From: Deltaproteobacteria bacterium
GTDB taxonomy: Bacteria; Desulfobacterota; Desulfobacteria; Desulfobacterales; Desulfosarcinaceae
Length of the DNA stretch: 52,199 bases
Assembly: GCA_021824175.1 (NCBI GenBank)
Contig: JAKALP010000035.1
Span: 1 to 52,199, forward strand
Reading direction: 5' to 3'
Every line of letters starts with the position of its first letter. The first letter of the stretch is position 1. The position numbers and the translations under genes are program-made. This document shows positions 1 to 7,071 of this stretch, piece after piece. Under the pieces are notes generated by a model that was not told where the DNA came from, made no database searches, and saw only the letters and a list, made by a program, of their open reading frames with translations.

Positions 1-2
1 GA

Positions 3-113
3 CAATTGCGCACTCAGATCGAAAACGAACTGCGAGGTTGGCCAATGGACGTCGATGAAAGCCGAGAATATGTAAAAGAACAAGCCCTACAAAGCGTTAA
101 TGCAAAAACTTAA
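3..113 (+). CDS. C-terminal fragment of an unidentified protein (cut by window edge)
   Basis: An open frame enters from the left edge and runs 36 codons to TAA at 111-113. The tail is rich in charged residues (begins QLRTQIENEL, ends QSVNAKT) and looks helical. The stop lies just upstream of a hairpin that can terminate transcription on either strand, which fits a genuine gene end. I do not recognise the family; too little is present to assign a function. Confidence 0.45.
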   Translation, partial: QLRTQIENELRGWPMDVDESREYVKEQALQSVNAKT

Positions 114-125
114 CCGGAAATTACT

Positions 126-154
126 GAAAAGGGTTGCCGATTCGGGCAACCCTT
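126..154 (-). terminator. Rho-independent terminator, distal end of tRNA operon
   Basis: Perfect 10-bp stem (129-138 with 145-154), 6-nt loop, followed on the minus strand by a TTTTC run. It follows the truncated tRNA copy at 168-234. Because it also follows the plus-strand gene end at 113, it may act in both directions. Confidence 0.75.
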
Positions 155-199
155 CTCTTCTGTATATTGGCGTCCCCAAGGGGATTCGAACCCCTGTCG
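145..199. repeat. 55-bp direct repeat, copy A (partner 261-315)
   Basis: Identical to 261-315, offset 116 bp. It covers one arm of the terminator, the spacer and the 3' half of tRNA-Glu (CCA, acceptor 3' strand and T arm). This shows that a tRNA-plus-terminator unit was duplicated in tandem. Confidence 0.85.
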
Positions 200-234
200 T
201 CCCGCATGATATGCGGGATGTCCTGATCCGGGCT
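168..234 (-). pseudogene. 5'-truncated tRNA-Glu-like copy with altered anticodon arm
   Basis: On the minus strand it keeps CCA, the acceptor 3' strand GGGGAC, a perfect T arm and part of the D arm, but lacks the 5' acceptor strand, so it cannot fold as a full tRNA. The anticodon arm is an 8-bp inverted repeat TCCCGCAT/ATGCGGGA around ATC rather than the CTTTCAC-type loop of the intact neighbour. It looks like a chimera of the Glu 3' half and the arm seen in the remnant at 405-462. Confidence 0.7.
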
Positions 235-235
235 C

Positions 236-273
236 GAAAAACGAGAAGGGCTGCCGCACTGGCAACCCTTCTC
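236..273 (-). terminator. Rho-independent terminator after tRNA-Glu
   Basis: On the minus strand a 13-bp stem (243-255 with 261-273, one G-T wobble) with a 5-nt loop is followed by GTTTTTC. It sits 11 nt downstream of the tRNA-Glu 3' end. It resembles the terminator at 126-154, as expected if tRNA and terminator were duplicated together. Confidence 0.85.
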
Positions 274-315
274 TTCTGTATATTGGCGTCCCCAAGGGGA
301 TTCGAACCCCTGTCG
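261..315. repeat. 55-bp direct repeat, copy B (partner 145-199)
   Basis: Identical to 145-199. It covers one arm of the upstream terminator and the 3' half of the intact tRNA-Glu gene. Confidence 0.85.
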
Positions 316-361
316 CCGGCGTGAAAGGCCGGTGTCCTGGGCCGGGCTAGACGATGGGGAC
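284..361 (-). tRNA. tRNA-Glu (anticodon UUC)
   Basis: Read on the minus strand, GTCCCCA pairs with TGGGGAC in the acceptor stem. The anticodon stem CCGGC/GCCGG holds a CTTTCAC loop (anticodon TTC), the T arm is CAGGGGTTCGAATCCCCT, and CCA is encoded (284-286). All arms are intact, so this is the functional member of the small Glu-like cluster. It is probably co-transcribed with tRNA-Lys upstream and ends at the terminator at 236-273. Confidence 0.95.
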
Positions 362-404
362 GGAACTCAATGCCAAGTTTATCTCTTTGCTCCCTGCCCG
401 CCTC

Positions 405-462
405 AACCCCTGTCGTCCCGCATGGAATGCGGGATGTCCTGGGCCGGGCAGACATTGGGGAC
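405..462 (-). pseudogene. Degenerate tRNA-Glu-like copy (3' end lost)
   Basis: On the minus strand it starts with the Glu-type GTCCCC and keeps the D arm (GCCCGGCCCAGGACA). It then has an 8-bp inverted repeat TCCCGCAT/ATGCGGGA around TCC, and breaks off inside the T loop (CAGGGGTT then unrelated sequence). No acceptor 3' strand or CCA follows. It lies between the intact Lys and Glu tRNA genes and would be carried in the same transcript. Confidence 0.7.
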
Positions 463-485
463 TAAACTCAATCCCCACTCTAAGC

Positions 486-561
486 TGGTGGGCCGTGTTG
501 GACTCGAACCAACGACTCTCTGCTTAAAAGGCAGATACTCTACCTCCTGAGTTAACGGCCC
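486..561 (-). tRNA. tRNA-Lys (anticodon UUU)
   Basis: On the minus strand GGGCCGT pairs with ACGGCCC. The anticodon stem TCTGC/GCAGA carries a CTTTTAA loop (anticodon TTT), the T arm is CGTTGGTTCGAGTCCAACA, and CCA is encoded (486-488). It is the first gene after the promoter at 578-606. Confidence 0.95.
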
Positions 562-577
562 CCAAACAAAAAATGGC

Positions 578-606
578 TTTTTACAGACCGCGGTTGGCTT
601 TGTCAA
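578..606 (-). promoter_or_regulatory. Sigma-70 promoter of the tRNA operon
   Basis: On the minus strand a perfect -35 TTGACA (601-606) is separated by 17 nt from TAAAAA (578-583), about 16 nt before the tRNA-Lys gene. The spacing and position are those expected for a tRNA promoter. Confidence 0.75.
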
Positions 607-631
607 CAAGAAATTAAAACATTTCACACGG

Positions 632-1558
632 TCACACTTCCTGATGGAAGCAATCCCCGTAGACCACTGTTTTGAGGGACCCATCACCCATTTCCAGAAT
701 CAATCCCCCTTTGGATTCCAAGTCCACGGCCCGGCCTTCAAAAGATTCGGTCAAGGTCTGGACTTTAACGGATCGGCCTAAAGTCATGGCCCGCTCCTTC
801 CACTGACCGATCACATGACCCAACCCGCCCTGGCTCAAGCGCTGTTCCAACCGATCCCAGAAAGTGGATAAAATGACGGTCCGAGAGACGGGCCGATTTG
901 TGATTTCGGCCACTGAGATCGCCGGAGGCTCGACATCACGCGTGTCGTTGTGCACATTAACCCCGATGCCCAGGTTGACAAATTCGATGCGATCCGGTTC
1001 CGCGGCCATTTGGGATAAAATGCCACATAGTTTGCGGTTCTCGACCAGTACATCATTGGGCCATTTCAATTGGGCGCGAATGCCGTAGAGGTCCTCAAGG
1101 GTCGCCGCCATATCCACGGCCGCCGCCAGATTGATCAGGGCGCTGTCAGCCGTGGGGATTTTGGGGCGCAACACCATGGTGAAGTAAAGACCGCCCTGAA
1201 TTGATTGCCAGGTCCGCTGCAGCCGGCCGCGGCCCTTGGTCTGCCGGTCGGCGACCACCACCGTAAAGTCGGGGCAACCACCGCGGGCTAAGGTCATGGC
1301 TTGATCCATGGTCGATCCCAGCTCCGGGAAATAGTGCACCCTTTCGGCCCGGTCGCCAAAGGCCCACGCAAAGGGCGTGTCCGGCGCGGCCAGCAGCCGA
1401 TAGCCTTTGGGCATGGCCTCGATTTGATAACCGAGTTCCTGCAATTGCCGGATGTGTTTCCAGACGGCTACCCTGGATACCCCGATAAGATCGCTGAGGC
1501 GTTCGCCGGAAAGCGCCGTGGATGATTGGCTCAGATGTTTGAGAATTTCCCCTTTCAC
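632..1558 (-). CDS. birA: Bifunctional biotin-protein ligase / biotin operon repressor BirA
   Basis: It activates biotin to biotinyl-AMP and transfers it to the carrier protein of biotin-dependent carboxylases. The N-terminal winged helix (about residues 1-60: GERLSDLIGVSRVAVWKHI) is the DNA-binding part of two-function BirA. The catalytic domain shows KGRGRLQRTW (biotinyl-AMP binding loop) and WPNDV, and a small C-terminal SH3-like domain ends the protein. I chose the GTG at 1558: it follows GGGGAGG closely and starts with the family-like VKGEILKHL. An ATG at 1648 would overlap mpl by 47 bp and add unrelated sequence. Its own regulatory target is not visible here. Confidence 0.92.
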   Translation of the reverse strand: MKGEILKHLSQSSTALSGERLSDLIGVSRVAVWKHIRQLQELGYQIEAMPKGYRLLAAPDTPFAWAFGDRAERVHYFPELGSTMDQAMTLARGGCPDFTVVVADRQTKGRGRLQRTWQSIQGGLYFTMVLRPKIPTADSALINLAAAVDMAATLEDLYGIRAQLKWPNDVLVENRKLCGILSQMAAEPDRIEFVNLGIGVNVHNDTRDVEPPAISVAEITNRPVSRTVILSTFWDRLEQRLSQGGLGHVIGQWKERAMTLGRSVKVQTLTESFEGRAVDLESKGGLILEMGDGSLKTVVYGDCFHQEV

Positions 1559-1601
1559 GGACCTCCCCCCTTCCCCGTGACCGGCTCGATTCCCTGGAGA
1601 A

Positions 1602-3026
1602 TTATAACGCCTCCAGCAAGCGGGCATGGATATTGTCAAAGCCACCATTGGACATGATCAGCAACACATCTCCGGACCGTGCTTGCTGACACAGGAAATG
1701 GATAATGGCGTCCGTGTCCGGGAAGAAATGAGCGTTCTTGCCGGCCGCACGCAAATCTTCTACGAGTTTTTGAGATGAAAAGCGCTGGCCCTCGGGGATC
1801 TTTTCCAGCAAGGGGGCCTGACGGATGCATATTTCATCGGCGACATCAAAGCTGGACGGATAGATCCCCTGAAACACATTGCGCCGACTGGAGTTGGTGC
1901 GCGGTTCAAAAACAGCCACCACGCGCCGCGGACCATAAAACGATTTGACCGCCTCAAGGGTAACCTTAACCGCCGTAGGGTGATGGGCAAAGTCGTCGAT
2001 GACCACGATGCCGTTTTTTACGCCGCGAACTTCCTGACGCCGTTTGACCCCCCTGAAACTTTCCAATGCACTGCGGATATGGGCTTCATCAATTTGAAGA
2101 TGGTGGCCGACCGCAATACCTGACAACAGGTTGCTCAAATTATGATGGCCGATCATGCGGGTTTTAAATTGCCCCAAAAGCCGGCCTTTATACTTTACTT
2201 CAAAGAAGGTGAAAGGCGCATCGACCTTCACTTCCCCCAGCGCCCAATCGGATGCGGTCTCACGGCCGTAGAGCGTCACATGGCTCCGGCATAAGGGGCG
2301 AAGCTCGGTGATATTGGCATCGCCGTCACACGCCACCAGCAAGGCGTGGGGTGGGATGCGCTCCAGAAAACGGCCAAAGGCCTGTTTTACATGGGCCAAG
2401 TCCGTAAAAATATCCGCATGATCGAATTCCACACTGGTGAGAACGGCCACTTCCGGAGTGTAATGGAGAAATTTGGGGCCTTTGTCAAAATAAGCCGTGT
2501 CGTACTCATCACCTTCCAAGACGATCCAGTCTCCCTGCCCAACCTTGTAGTTGCTCTGAAAATCGGCCAAGATACCGCCGATCAAAAAGGAAGGATCCAA
2601 ACCCGCGCATTGCAGCATCCAGGCGATGAAGGAGGAAGTAGTAGTTTTACCGTGCGTACCGGTAATCACGATTTGCTTTTTACCGGCGGCGGCAAAACGG
2701 TTGATCGCTTGAGGCATGGAGCAATATGGCAGCTCCATGGCCTGCATGGCCTGGGCTTCGGGGTTGGTCTTGGATACGGCGTTGCCCACCACTACCAGGT
2801 CAGGCCGCGACGCCAAATGCTTTTCCGAAAAGCCTTCGAAGATCTGAATGCCTTTGGCCCGTAAAAAATCGCTCATGGGTGGATAGACATGCTGGTCCGA
2901 GCCGGTCACGGTGTAGCCCAGCTCTTGGAGCATGCAGGCCAAAGCGCCCATGGCGGTGCCGCAGATGGCAATGAGATGAACATGGCGGACGGTTTCTATG
3001 TTCAGACTTTCCGATGGTTCGGTCAT
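1602..3026 (-). CDS. mpl: UDP-N-acetylmuramate:L-Ala-gamma-D-Glu-meso-DAP ligase (Mpl)
   Basis: Murein-recycling ligase that joins the released tripeptide to UDP-MurNAc in the cytoplasm. At 474 aa it has the Mur-ligase layout: N-terminal UDP-binding Rossmann domain (HLIAICGTAMGALACMLQ), central ATPase with the P-loop GTHGKTTTSS near residues 123-132, and a C-terminal domain with DDFAHHPTAVK. The motif AMGALA rather than the MurC-type sequence, the total length, and HPTAVK favour Mpl over MurC. It lies just upstream of birA on the same strand (44-bp gap with the GTG start), so the two are probably co-transcribed, although their functions are unrelated. Confidence 0.9.
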   Translation of the reverse strand: MTEPSESLNIETVRHVHLIAICGTAMGALACMLQELGYTVTGSDQHVYPPMSDFLRAKGIQIFEGFSEKHLASRPDLVVVGNAVSKTNPEAQAMQAMELPYCSMPQAINRFAAAGKKQIVITGTHGKTTTSSFIAWMLQCAGLDPSFLIGGILADFQSNYKVGQGDWIVLEGDEYDTAYFDKGPKFLHYTPEVAVLTSVEFDHADIFTDLAHVKQAFGRFLERIPPHALLVACDGDANITELRPLCRSHVTLYGRETASDWALGEVKVDAPFTFFEVKYKGRLLGQFKTRMIGHHNLSNLLSGIAVGHHLQIDEAHIRSALESFRGVKRRQEVRGVKNGIVVIDDFAHHPTAVKVTLEAVKSFYGPRRVVAVFEPRTNSSRRNVFQGIYPSSFDVADEICIRQAPLLEKIPEGQRFSSQKLVEDLRAAGKNAHFFPDTDAIIHFLCQQARSGDVLLIMSNGGFDNIHARLLEAL

Positions 3027-3129
3027 GGATCGATTCCTTTATTCATGATTAGCGGAATTGAATTGCTCCAACCATAATGGATGTCTACCCAAACCTCAAG
3101 AGTTGGGCAGGAATGTCGGTCAGGCTGGA

Positions 3130-3158
3130 TTGACACTGCCCAGGGTGTAGATTATTAT
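3130..3158 (+). promoter_or_regulatory. Sigma-70 promoter for the GAF/sigma-54 activator gene
   Basis: TTGACA (3130-3135), a 17-nt spacer and TATTAT (3153-3158) form a near-consensus promoter about 95 bp upstream of the activator start codon. It lies in the divergent spacer with mpl. Confidence 0.7.
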
Positions 3159-3252
3159 ACGTTGTATTCAATTTCATACGCGGCGACATTCCTTGGCCGG
3201 TATCTGAATGGAACAAGAACCCTAATCCACATTCGTCCGATTCGAGATAAAA

Positions 3253-4758
3253 ATGCCCCAAAAAATATCATCCAGCGATGCGGCTTTGATCACGCATCTG
3301 AAAGAGATTTCCTCCTGGGTCTCCTCTGTACAAGACCTGGATAAACTTCTGGAGCTGATCATTGCCTCCGCCGCGCGGGTCATGCAAGCCAAAGCCGCTT
3401 CTTTGCTGCTGTTGGACCGCAAAACCAATACCCTCTATTTCCAGGTGGCCACTGGTGAAAAACGCAAAGAGGTCAAAGAATACCGCATCAAAATGGGCCA
3501 GGGAATCGCCGGTCACGTGGCCCAAACTGGCCAATCCCAATTGATCGAGGATGTCAAAAAAGACCCGCGCTGGTTCAAGGAAATCAGCGAATCGATCCAA
3601 TTTGAAACCCAATCCATTGCCTGTGTTCCCCTTAAGCGCGGTGAGGCCATCATCGGCGTGATGCAGATCATCGACAAGGAAGACGGCAGTCCTCTGAATC
3701 ATAGCGACATGCAATTGCTGGAAGAATTTGCTTCCCTGGCAGCCCTGGCGCTGGGGCACGCCCAGAATTTCCAGGAGGTCAAACGCGAGATTCAGGGACT
3801 GAAGGAAGAATTGGAGCTGCGTCATGAAATCATCGGCAAGAGTCCTGCCTTGGAAAAGGTCATTACCGATGGATTGAAGGTCGCCAACTCCAAAGCCAGC
3901 GCGCTGATCCTCGGCGAAAGCGGCACTGGAAAAGAGCTGCTGGCGCGGCTCATTCACCGCGCCGGGCCGCGTAAGAACAAACCCCTGGTGGTGCTGAATT
4001 GCGCTGCCATGCCGGAAACCTTATTGGAAGACGAGCTTTTCGGCCATGAGAAGGGAGCATTTACCGGCGCCGTCAACCGCAAGGTTGGCAAATTTGAAGT
4101 GGCCCACGAAGGCACAATCTTTCTGGATGAAATCGGTGAGATGACCCCCGGCATGCAAGCAAAACTGCTGCGGGTACTGCAAGAGGGCAACTTTTACCGG
4201 GTGGGCGGCAATATTCCCATATCGGTGGATGTGCGCGTGCTTTCAGCCACCAACAAAAAGCTGGACATTGAAGTGGCTGAAGGTCGCTTCCGCGAAGATC
4301 TTTACTACCGTCTCAACGTCGTTCAAATCAATATGCCCACACTGCGTGAGCGCAAAGAGGACATTCCCCTGCTTTCCCAGCATTTCCTGACTGTCTTCAA
4401 GGAGGAGACCATCAACCCCAACCTGGTGATCTCCAAAGCGGCCATGGAAAAGATGGTGCAATATGACTGGCCGGGCAATATCCGCGAATTGCGCAACGCC
4501 ATAGAGCGCGCCGTGGTCATGGGCAATGGCAAGGAGATTCTGCCCGAAGACCTGCCCATAGCCGCCAGCCGAAGCAGCTATCCGGGTATGCAGGTGGGGC
4601 TCACCCTGGACGAAGCGTTGAACCAATTCAAAAAGGCTTTTATTATTCTCAACTTGAAAAGCAGTGGGGGCAACCGCAGCAAAGCCGCCAAGGTGATGGC
4701 CATCCAGCGCACTTACCTCTCCCGGCTGATCTCCAAGTTCGATATTCAGGGACTCTAG
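3253..4758 (+). CDS. Sigma-54-dependent activator with N-terminal GAF domain
   Basis: An enhancer-binding protein of the NtrC class that uses ATP to open sigma-54 promoters. Of its 501 aa, a GAF sensor spans about residues 15-175, followed by a short helical linker. The AAA+ domain has Walker A GESGTGKE at about 221, the sigma-54 contact loop GAFTGA at about 268, and an arginine-finger region further on. A Fis-type HTH (GGNRSKAAKVMAIQRTYLSRL) ends the protein. It lacks a receiver domain, so the signal is probably a small ligand or redox state sensed by GAF (NorR and NifA share this layout). No partner kinase is adjacent. The sigma-54 promoters at 29008 and 10121 are possible but untested targets. 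Confidence 0.93.
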   Translation: MPQKISSSDAALITHLKEISSWVSSVQDLDKLLELIIASAARVMQAKAASLLLLDRKTNTLYFQVATGEKRKEVKEYRIKMGQGIAGHVAQTGQSQLIEDVKKDPRWFKEISESIQFETQSIACVPLKRGEAIIGVMQIIDKEDGSPLNHSDMQLLEEFASLAALALGHAQNFQEVKREIQGLKEELELRHEIIGKSPALEKVITDGLKVANSKASALILGESGTGKELLARLIHRAGPRKNKPLVVLNCAAMPETLLEDELFGHEKGAFTGAVNRKVGKFEVAHEGTIFLDEIGEMTPGMQAKLLRVLQEGNFYRVGGNIPISVDVRVLSATNKKLDIEVAEGRFREDLYYRLNVVQINMPTLRERKEDIPLLSQHFLTVFKEETINPNLVISKAAMEKMVQYDWPGNIRELRNAIERAVVMGNGKEILPEDLPIAASRSSYPGMQVGLTLDEALNQFKKAFIILNLKSSGGNRSKAAKVMAIQRTYLSRLISKFDIQGL

Positions 4759-4829
4759 CCCCACCACAATCCCAAATCCCGGCTTCTATCCACCATCAAA
4801 AGCCGGGGGTTGCACTTTCGTATAGCAGA

Positions 4830-4855
4830 TCGGGTTTGCCTCTGGGCAAACCCGA
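4830..4855. terminator. Perfect 11-bp hairpin, possible terminator of the activator gene
   Basis: TCGGGTTTGCC and its exact complement flank a TCTG loop. It lies 72 bp after the activator stop codon. There is no T-run on either side, so intrinsic termination is uncertain; it may instead stabilise the transcript end. Confidence 0.4.
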
Positions 4856-5158
4856 TGAGTAGCCTTCCGTCAGCCGATTGGATTCGAGCAGCGCCTAACA
4901 ATTCGCTGACGTTCAACGGCATTGCAACTGCCAAAAAATGTCAACATTTATAATAACATCCCATTACTCCTGCCTTTTTCGCTCCCCTGAATTTTGATCT
5001 AAATTTATTTGAGCCATGACCTGACTCAGCGCAAACCTTCGCTGGGTCTAATATTGGTCCAGGGCCAAAAGGGCCATTATCACTAAAGCCGGTAACGCAA
5101 ATGCCGATCAACTAATTAATGGCATTTGTTTTGCAGTTTACCCCAGCGGGGAAAAAGA

Positions 5159-5208
5159 ACAAAGTACCTGCATCACGATCAAAACAAAGTACCTGCACCA
5201 CGATCAAA
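5159..5208. repeat. Two 25-bp tandem repeats upstream of the PilZ-like gene
   Basis: ACAAAGTACCTGCATCACG-type unit at 5159-5183 is repeated at 5184-5208 with one substitution (T to C). The copies end about 25 bp before the start codon, where a duplicated regulator site or promoter element would lie. Confidence 0.75.
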
Positions 5209-5236
5209 ATAATTAATAAGGGAGATTTTACCGGTG

Positions 5237-5590
5237 ATGGTGCCACAGAGAGAACAAAACAGTTTTCGTCCAGTGTCCAAGCCATTTCAGGCCAACTATC
5301 AGAGGGTGGAATTTGTGCTGAATAACAGCCAACACCCCATTTACCAGTTTAAGTTGTGGAGGTCCCAGGGAAATTGCGTATTCCTGCTGGTCAAGGACAA
5401 CTCGGAACTGCTGCCCCAGCTAAAGGTCGGCTGCATTATGCCGATGACATATATGAGCGATAGCAGCTCAATAAAAACAGCGGTCCATAATACACGCATC
5501 AGCCGGATCGTGGATGAACGGCAGGGGCGTTTTCAAGGGCATCATCGCGTCGAGCTGGCCATTGTGGCCAGCGCCCAGGCGGTCCATTAG
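5237..5590 (+). CDS. PilZ-like small protein
   Basis: A 117-aa cytoplasmic protein. A basic N-terminus is followed by a beta-rich stretch (QFKLWRSQGNCVFLLVKDN, then VGCIMPMTYMSD, TRISRIVDERQG, HHRVELAIV). The strand pattern resembles short PilZ or PilZ-like proteins of Desulfobacterota. The canonical c-di-GMP motifs RxxxR and D/NxSxxG are not clearly present, so ligand binding is uncertain. The start is ambiguous: ATG at 5237 or GTG at 5234, both after GGGAG at 5219-5223. It probably stands alone, since the next gene is 47 bp downstream with its own weak start. Confidence 0.55.
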   Translation: MVPQREQNSFRPVSKPFQANYQRVEFVLNNSQHPIYQFKLWRSQGNCVFLLVKDNSELLPQLKVGCIMPMTYMSDSSSIKTAVHNTRISRIVDERQGRFQGHHRVELAIVASAQAVH

Positions 5591-5637
5591 CTGTTCAATA
5601 AAGGATAACGCTATTAGACAAAACCATAACCCAACTG

Positions 5638-6576
5638 ATGACTAAGACCATGCGCAAACATTACACCATCCTCGTTATCGATGACAAAGGAAGCCCAGTT
5701 CGCGAGACATTGATCTCCAAACGCTTCATCTGGCTGGTTTCCCTCATGGCGTTCATGGCCCTGTCGGTCATAGGTGCGGGCGCTTACCATTACAGCCGGC
5801 TCTATCAGAGCGTCACGGAGAACGCCGACATCCGCAACCAACTGCAAAACCAGCAGGCGGGCATTGAGGATCAACGTCGCCAAATCAACTCATTCGCTCA
5901 AAGTATCAATGAGCTGAAAGCGAATTTGGTCACGCTCAGCCAATTTGAGCAAAAAGTCCGTATCATGGCCAACCTCGAACACAAAGACGACCAGGCCTCC
6001 CTGTTCGCGGTCGGTGGTTCAATGCCGGAAGATCTGGATACGAGCATTCCACTGCAAGAAGATCATGATCGCCTCATCCGCCAAATGCATGAGCAGATCG
6101 GCCAGATCAATCAAGGTACAGCCTTGCAGCAAAAAAGCTTTGAAACCCTTCTTTCATCACTTAAAGACAAGCGTAACCTGTTAGCCGCCACCCCATCCTT
6201 GCGGCCCACCATGGGGTGGATTTCTTCGGAATTCGGCTACCGGATATCCCCATTTACCGGGCGGCGTGAACTTCACAAAGGCATGGACATCGCCAATCGG
6301 GAAGGCACACCAATTATCGCTCCAGCCGATGGCGTTATTACATTTGCGGATAACGGGGGGCTCATGGGCAACATGATCAGCTTGGATCATGGGTATGGCA
6401 TGCTGACCCGCTATGGCCACTTGGTGAAAATCCTGAAGAAAAAAGGGGACCGCGTCAAACGCGGCGAAGCCATGGCGCTGATGGGCACCACCGGCCGCAG
6501 CACCGGGCCACACCTACATTACGAAGTGCGGCTCAACGGTATTCCGGTGAACCCCACGAACTATATTTTGGATTGA
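5638..6576 (+). CDS. Membrane-anchored M23 (LytM/NlpD-type) peptidase
   Basis: Cell-wall endopeptidase acting on the periplasmic side. Its 312 aa comprise a short cytoplasmic N-terminus, one membrane segment (about residues 30-52, IWLVSLMAFMALSVIGAGAY) and a long coiled coil (about 60-180, QNQQAGIEDQRRQINSFAQ). The C-terminal M23 domain carries the zinc motifs HKGMD (HxxxD), RYGHL and HLHYE (HxH). All ligands are present, so it should be an active enzyme rather than a degenerate activator. ATG 5650 (MRKHYT) is an alternative start; neither has a strong ribosome site. Confidence 0.9.
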   Translation: MTKTMRKHYTILVIDDKGSPVRETLISKRFIWLVSLMAFMALSVIGAGAYHYSRLYQSVTENADIRNQLQNQQAGIEDQRRQINSFAQSINELKANLVTLSQFEQKVRIMANLEHKDDQASLFAVGGSMPEDLDTSIPLQEDHDRLIRQMHEQIGQINQGTALQQKSFETLLSSLKDKRNLLAATPSLRPTMGWISSEFGYRISPFTGRRELHKGMDIANREGTPIIAPADGVITFADNGGLMGNMISLDHGYGMLTRYGHLVKILKKKGDRVKRGEAMALMGTTGRSTGPHLHYEVRLNGIPVNPTNYILD

Positions 6577-6684
6577 TCGCTGCCGGACCCCAAAAGCGGA
6601 TTGCGCCTTATTCCGCTCCACGATGCAAATTCTTCTTGGATGGGATAGAAGTAGATCTTTATATGCTGGGGACGAGACGATGCT

Positions 6685-7008
6685 ATGCGATTGCCTGGGC
6701 TCATACTGATCGCCTTCATAGTGGTTTGGCTCTTGAACAGCTGTGCGATGTTGAATTCCCCACCGCGCGTGGCTCATATCCACATCAAAGGCCCGAACAA
6801 TGTCAGCAAGGAGTACGCCTTTTCTTTCAGCGATCTTGAAAGCGAGGAGATTGGTGGCTTCCAGTTGACCGACCGGTATGCGATCCAAATTGATTTACAG
6901 TGGCTTTGGTATGAACTCGAGGACCTCAACGTAAACCCCATCAGAGGCACAACGGAAAATACCACTCCTCTGCTGGCGCCCTGGTTTGTGTGTAAATACA
7001 GGTTTTAG
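6685..7008 (+). CDS. Small putative lipoprotein
   Basis: A 107-aa reading frame with a type II signal peptide: MRLPGLILIAFIVVWLLNSC, lipobox LNSC, Cys20. The mature part is short, acidic and without a known domain. It lies 108 bp after the M23 peptidase and immediately before a strong plus-strand terminator, which supports it as the last gene of that unit. The ribosome site is weak, and I do not recognise the family. Confidence 0.55.
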   Translation: MRLPGLILIAFIVVWLLNSCAMLNSPPRVAHIHIKGPNNVSKEYAFSFSDLESEEIGGFQLTDRYAIQIDLQWLWYELEDLNVNPIRGTTENTTPLLAPWFVCKYRF

Positions 7009-7035
7009 TTATCCCCCCCCAGACTCATTCGCACG

Positions 7036-7066
7036 GACGCCCGGCTTGGCCGGGCGTCGCTTTTTT
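7036..7066 (+). terminator. Strong rho-independent terminator
   Basis: A 10-bp perfect GC-rich stem, GACGCCCGGC and its complement (7036-7045 with 7049-7058), has a TTG loop and is followed by GCTTTTTT. It separates the plus-strand M23/lipoprotein unit from convergent hemL. Confidence 0.9.
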
Positions 7067-7071
7067 CAGCC

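Larger units (their letters stand above)
4759..5236. other. 478-bp intergenic region: hairpins, inverted repeat, tandem repeat
   Basis: No credible gene. It holds an 8-bp inverted repeat CCCGGCTT/AAGCCGGG (4778-4785 and 4800-4807), a strong hairpin at 4830-4855, a 7-bp inverted repeat AAATGCC/GGCATTT (5099-5127) around an AT-rich core, and a 25-bp tandem duplication at 5159-5208 just before the PilZ-like gene. Confidence 0.7.

Noticed and set aside
168-361. att sites of an integrative element, because of the 3' tRNA duplication
   Set aside because: The copies are only 116 bp apart with no integrase or cargo, and the terminator is duplicated too, so tandem duplication explains it better.
4893-4910. 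attC-like half GCCTAACAATTCGCTGAC, suggesting an integron cassette
   Set aside because: No matching GTTAGGC arm or second attC-like site nearby and no integrase; probably a chance match.
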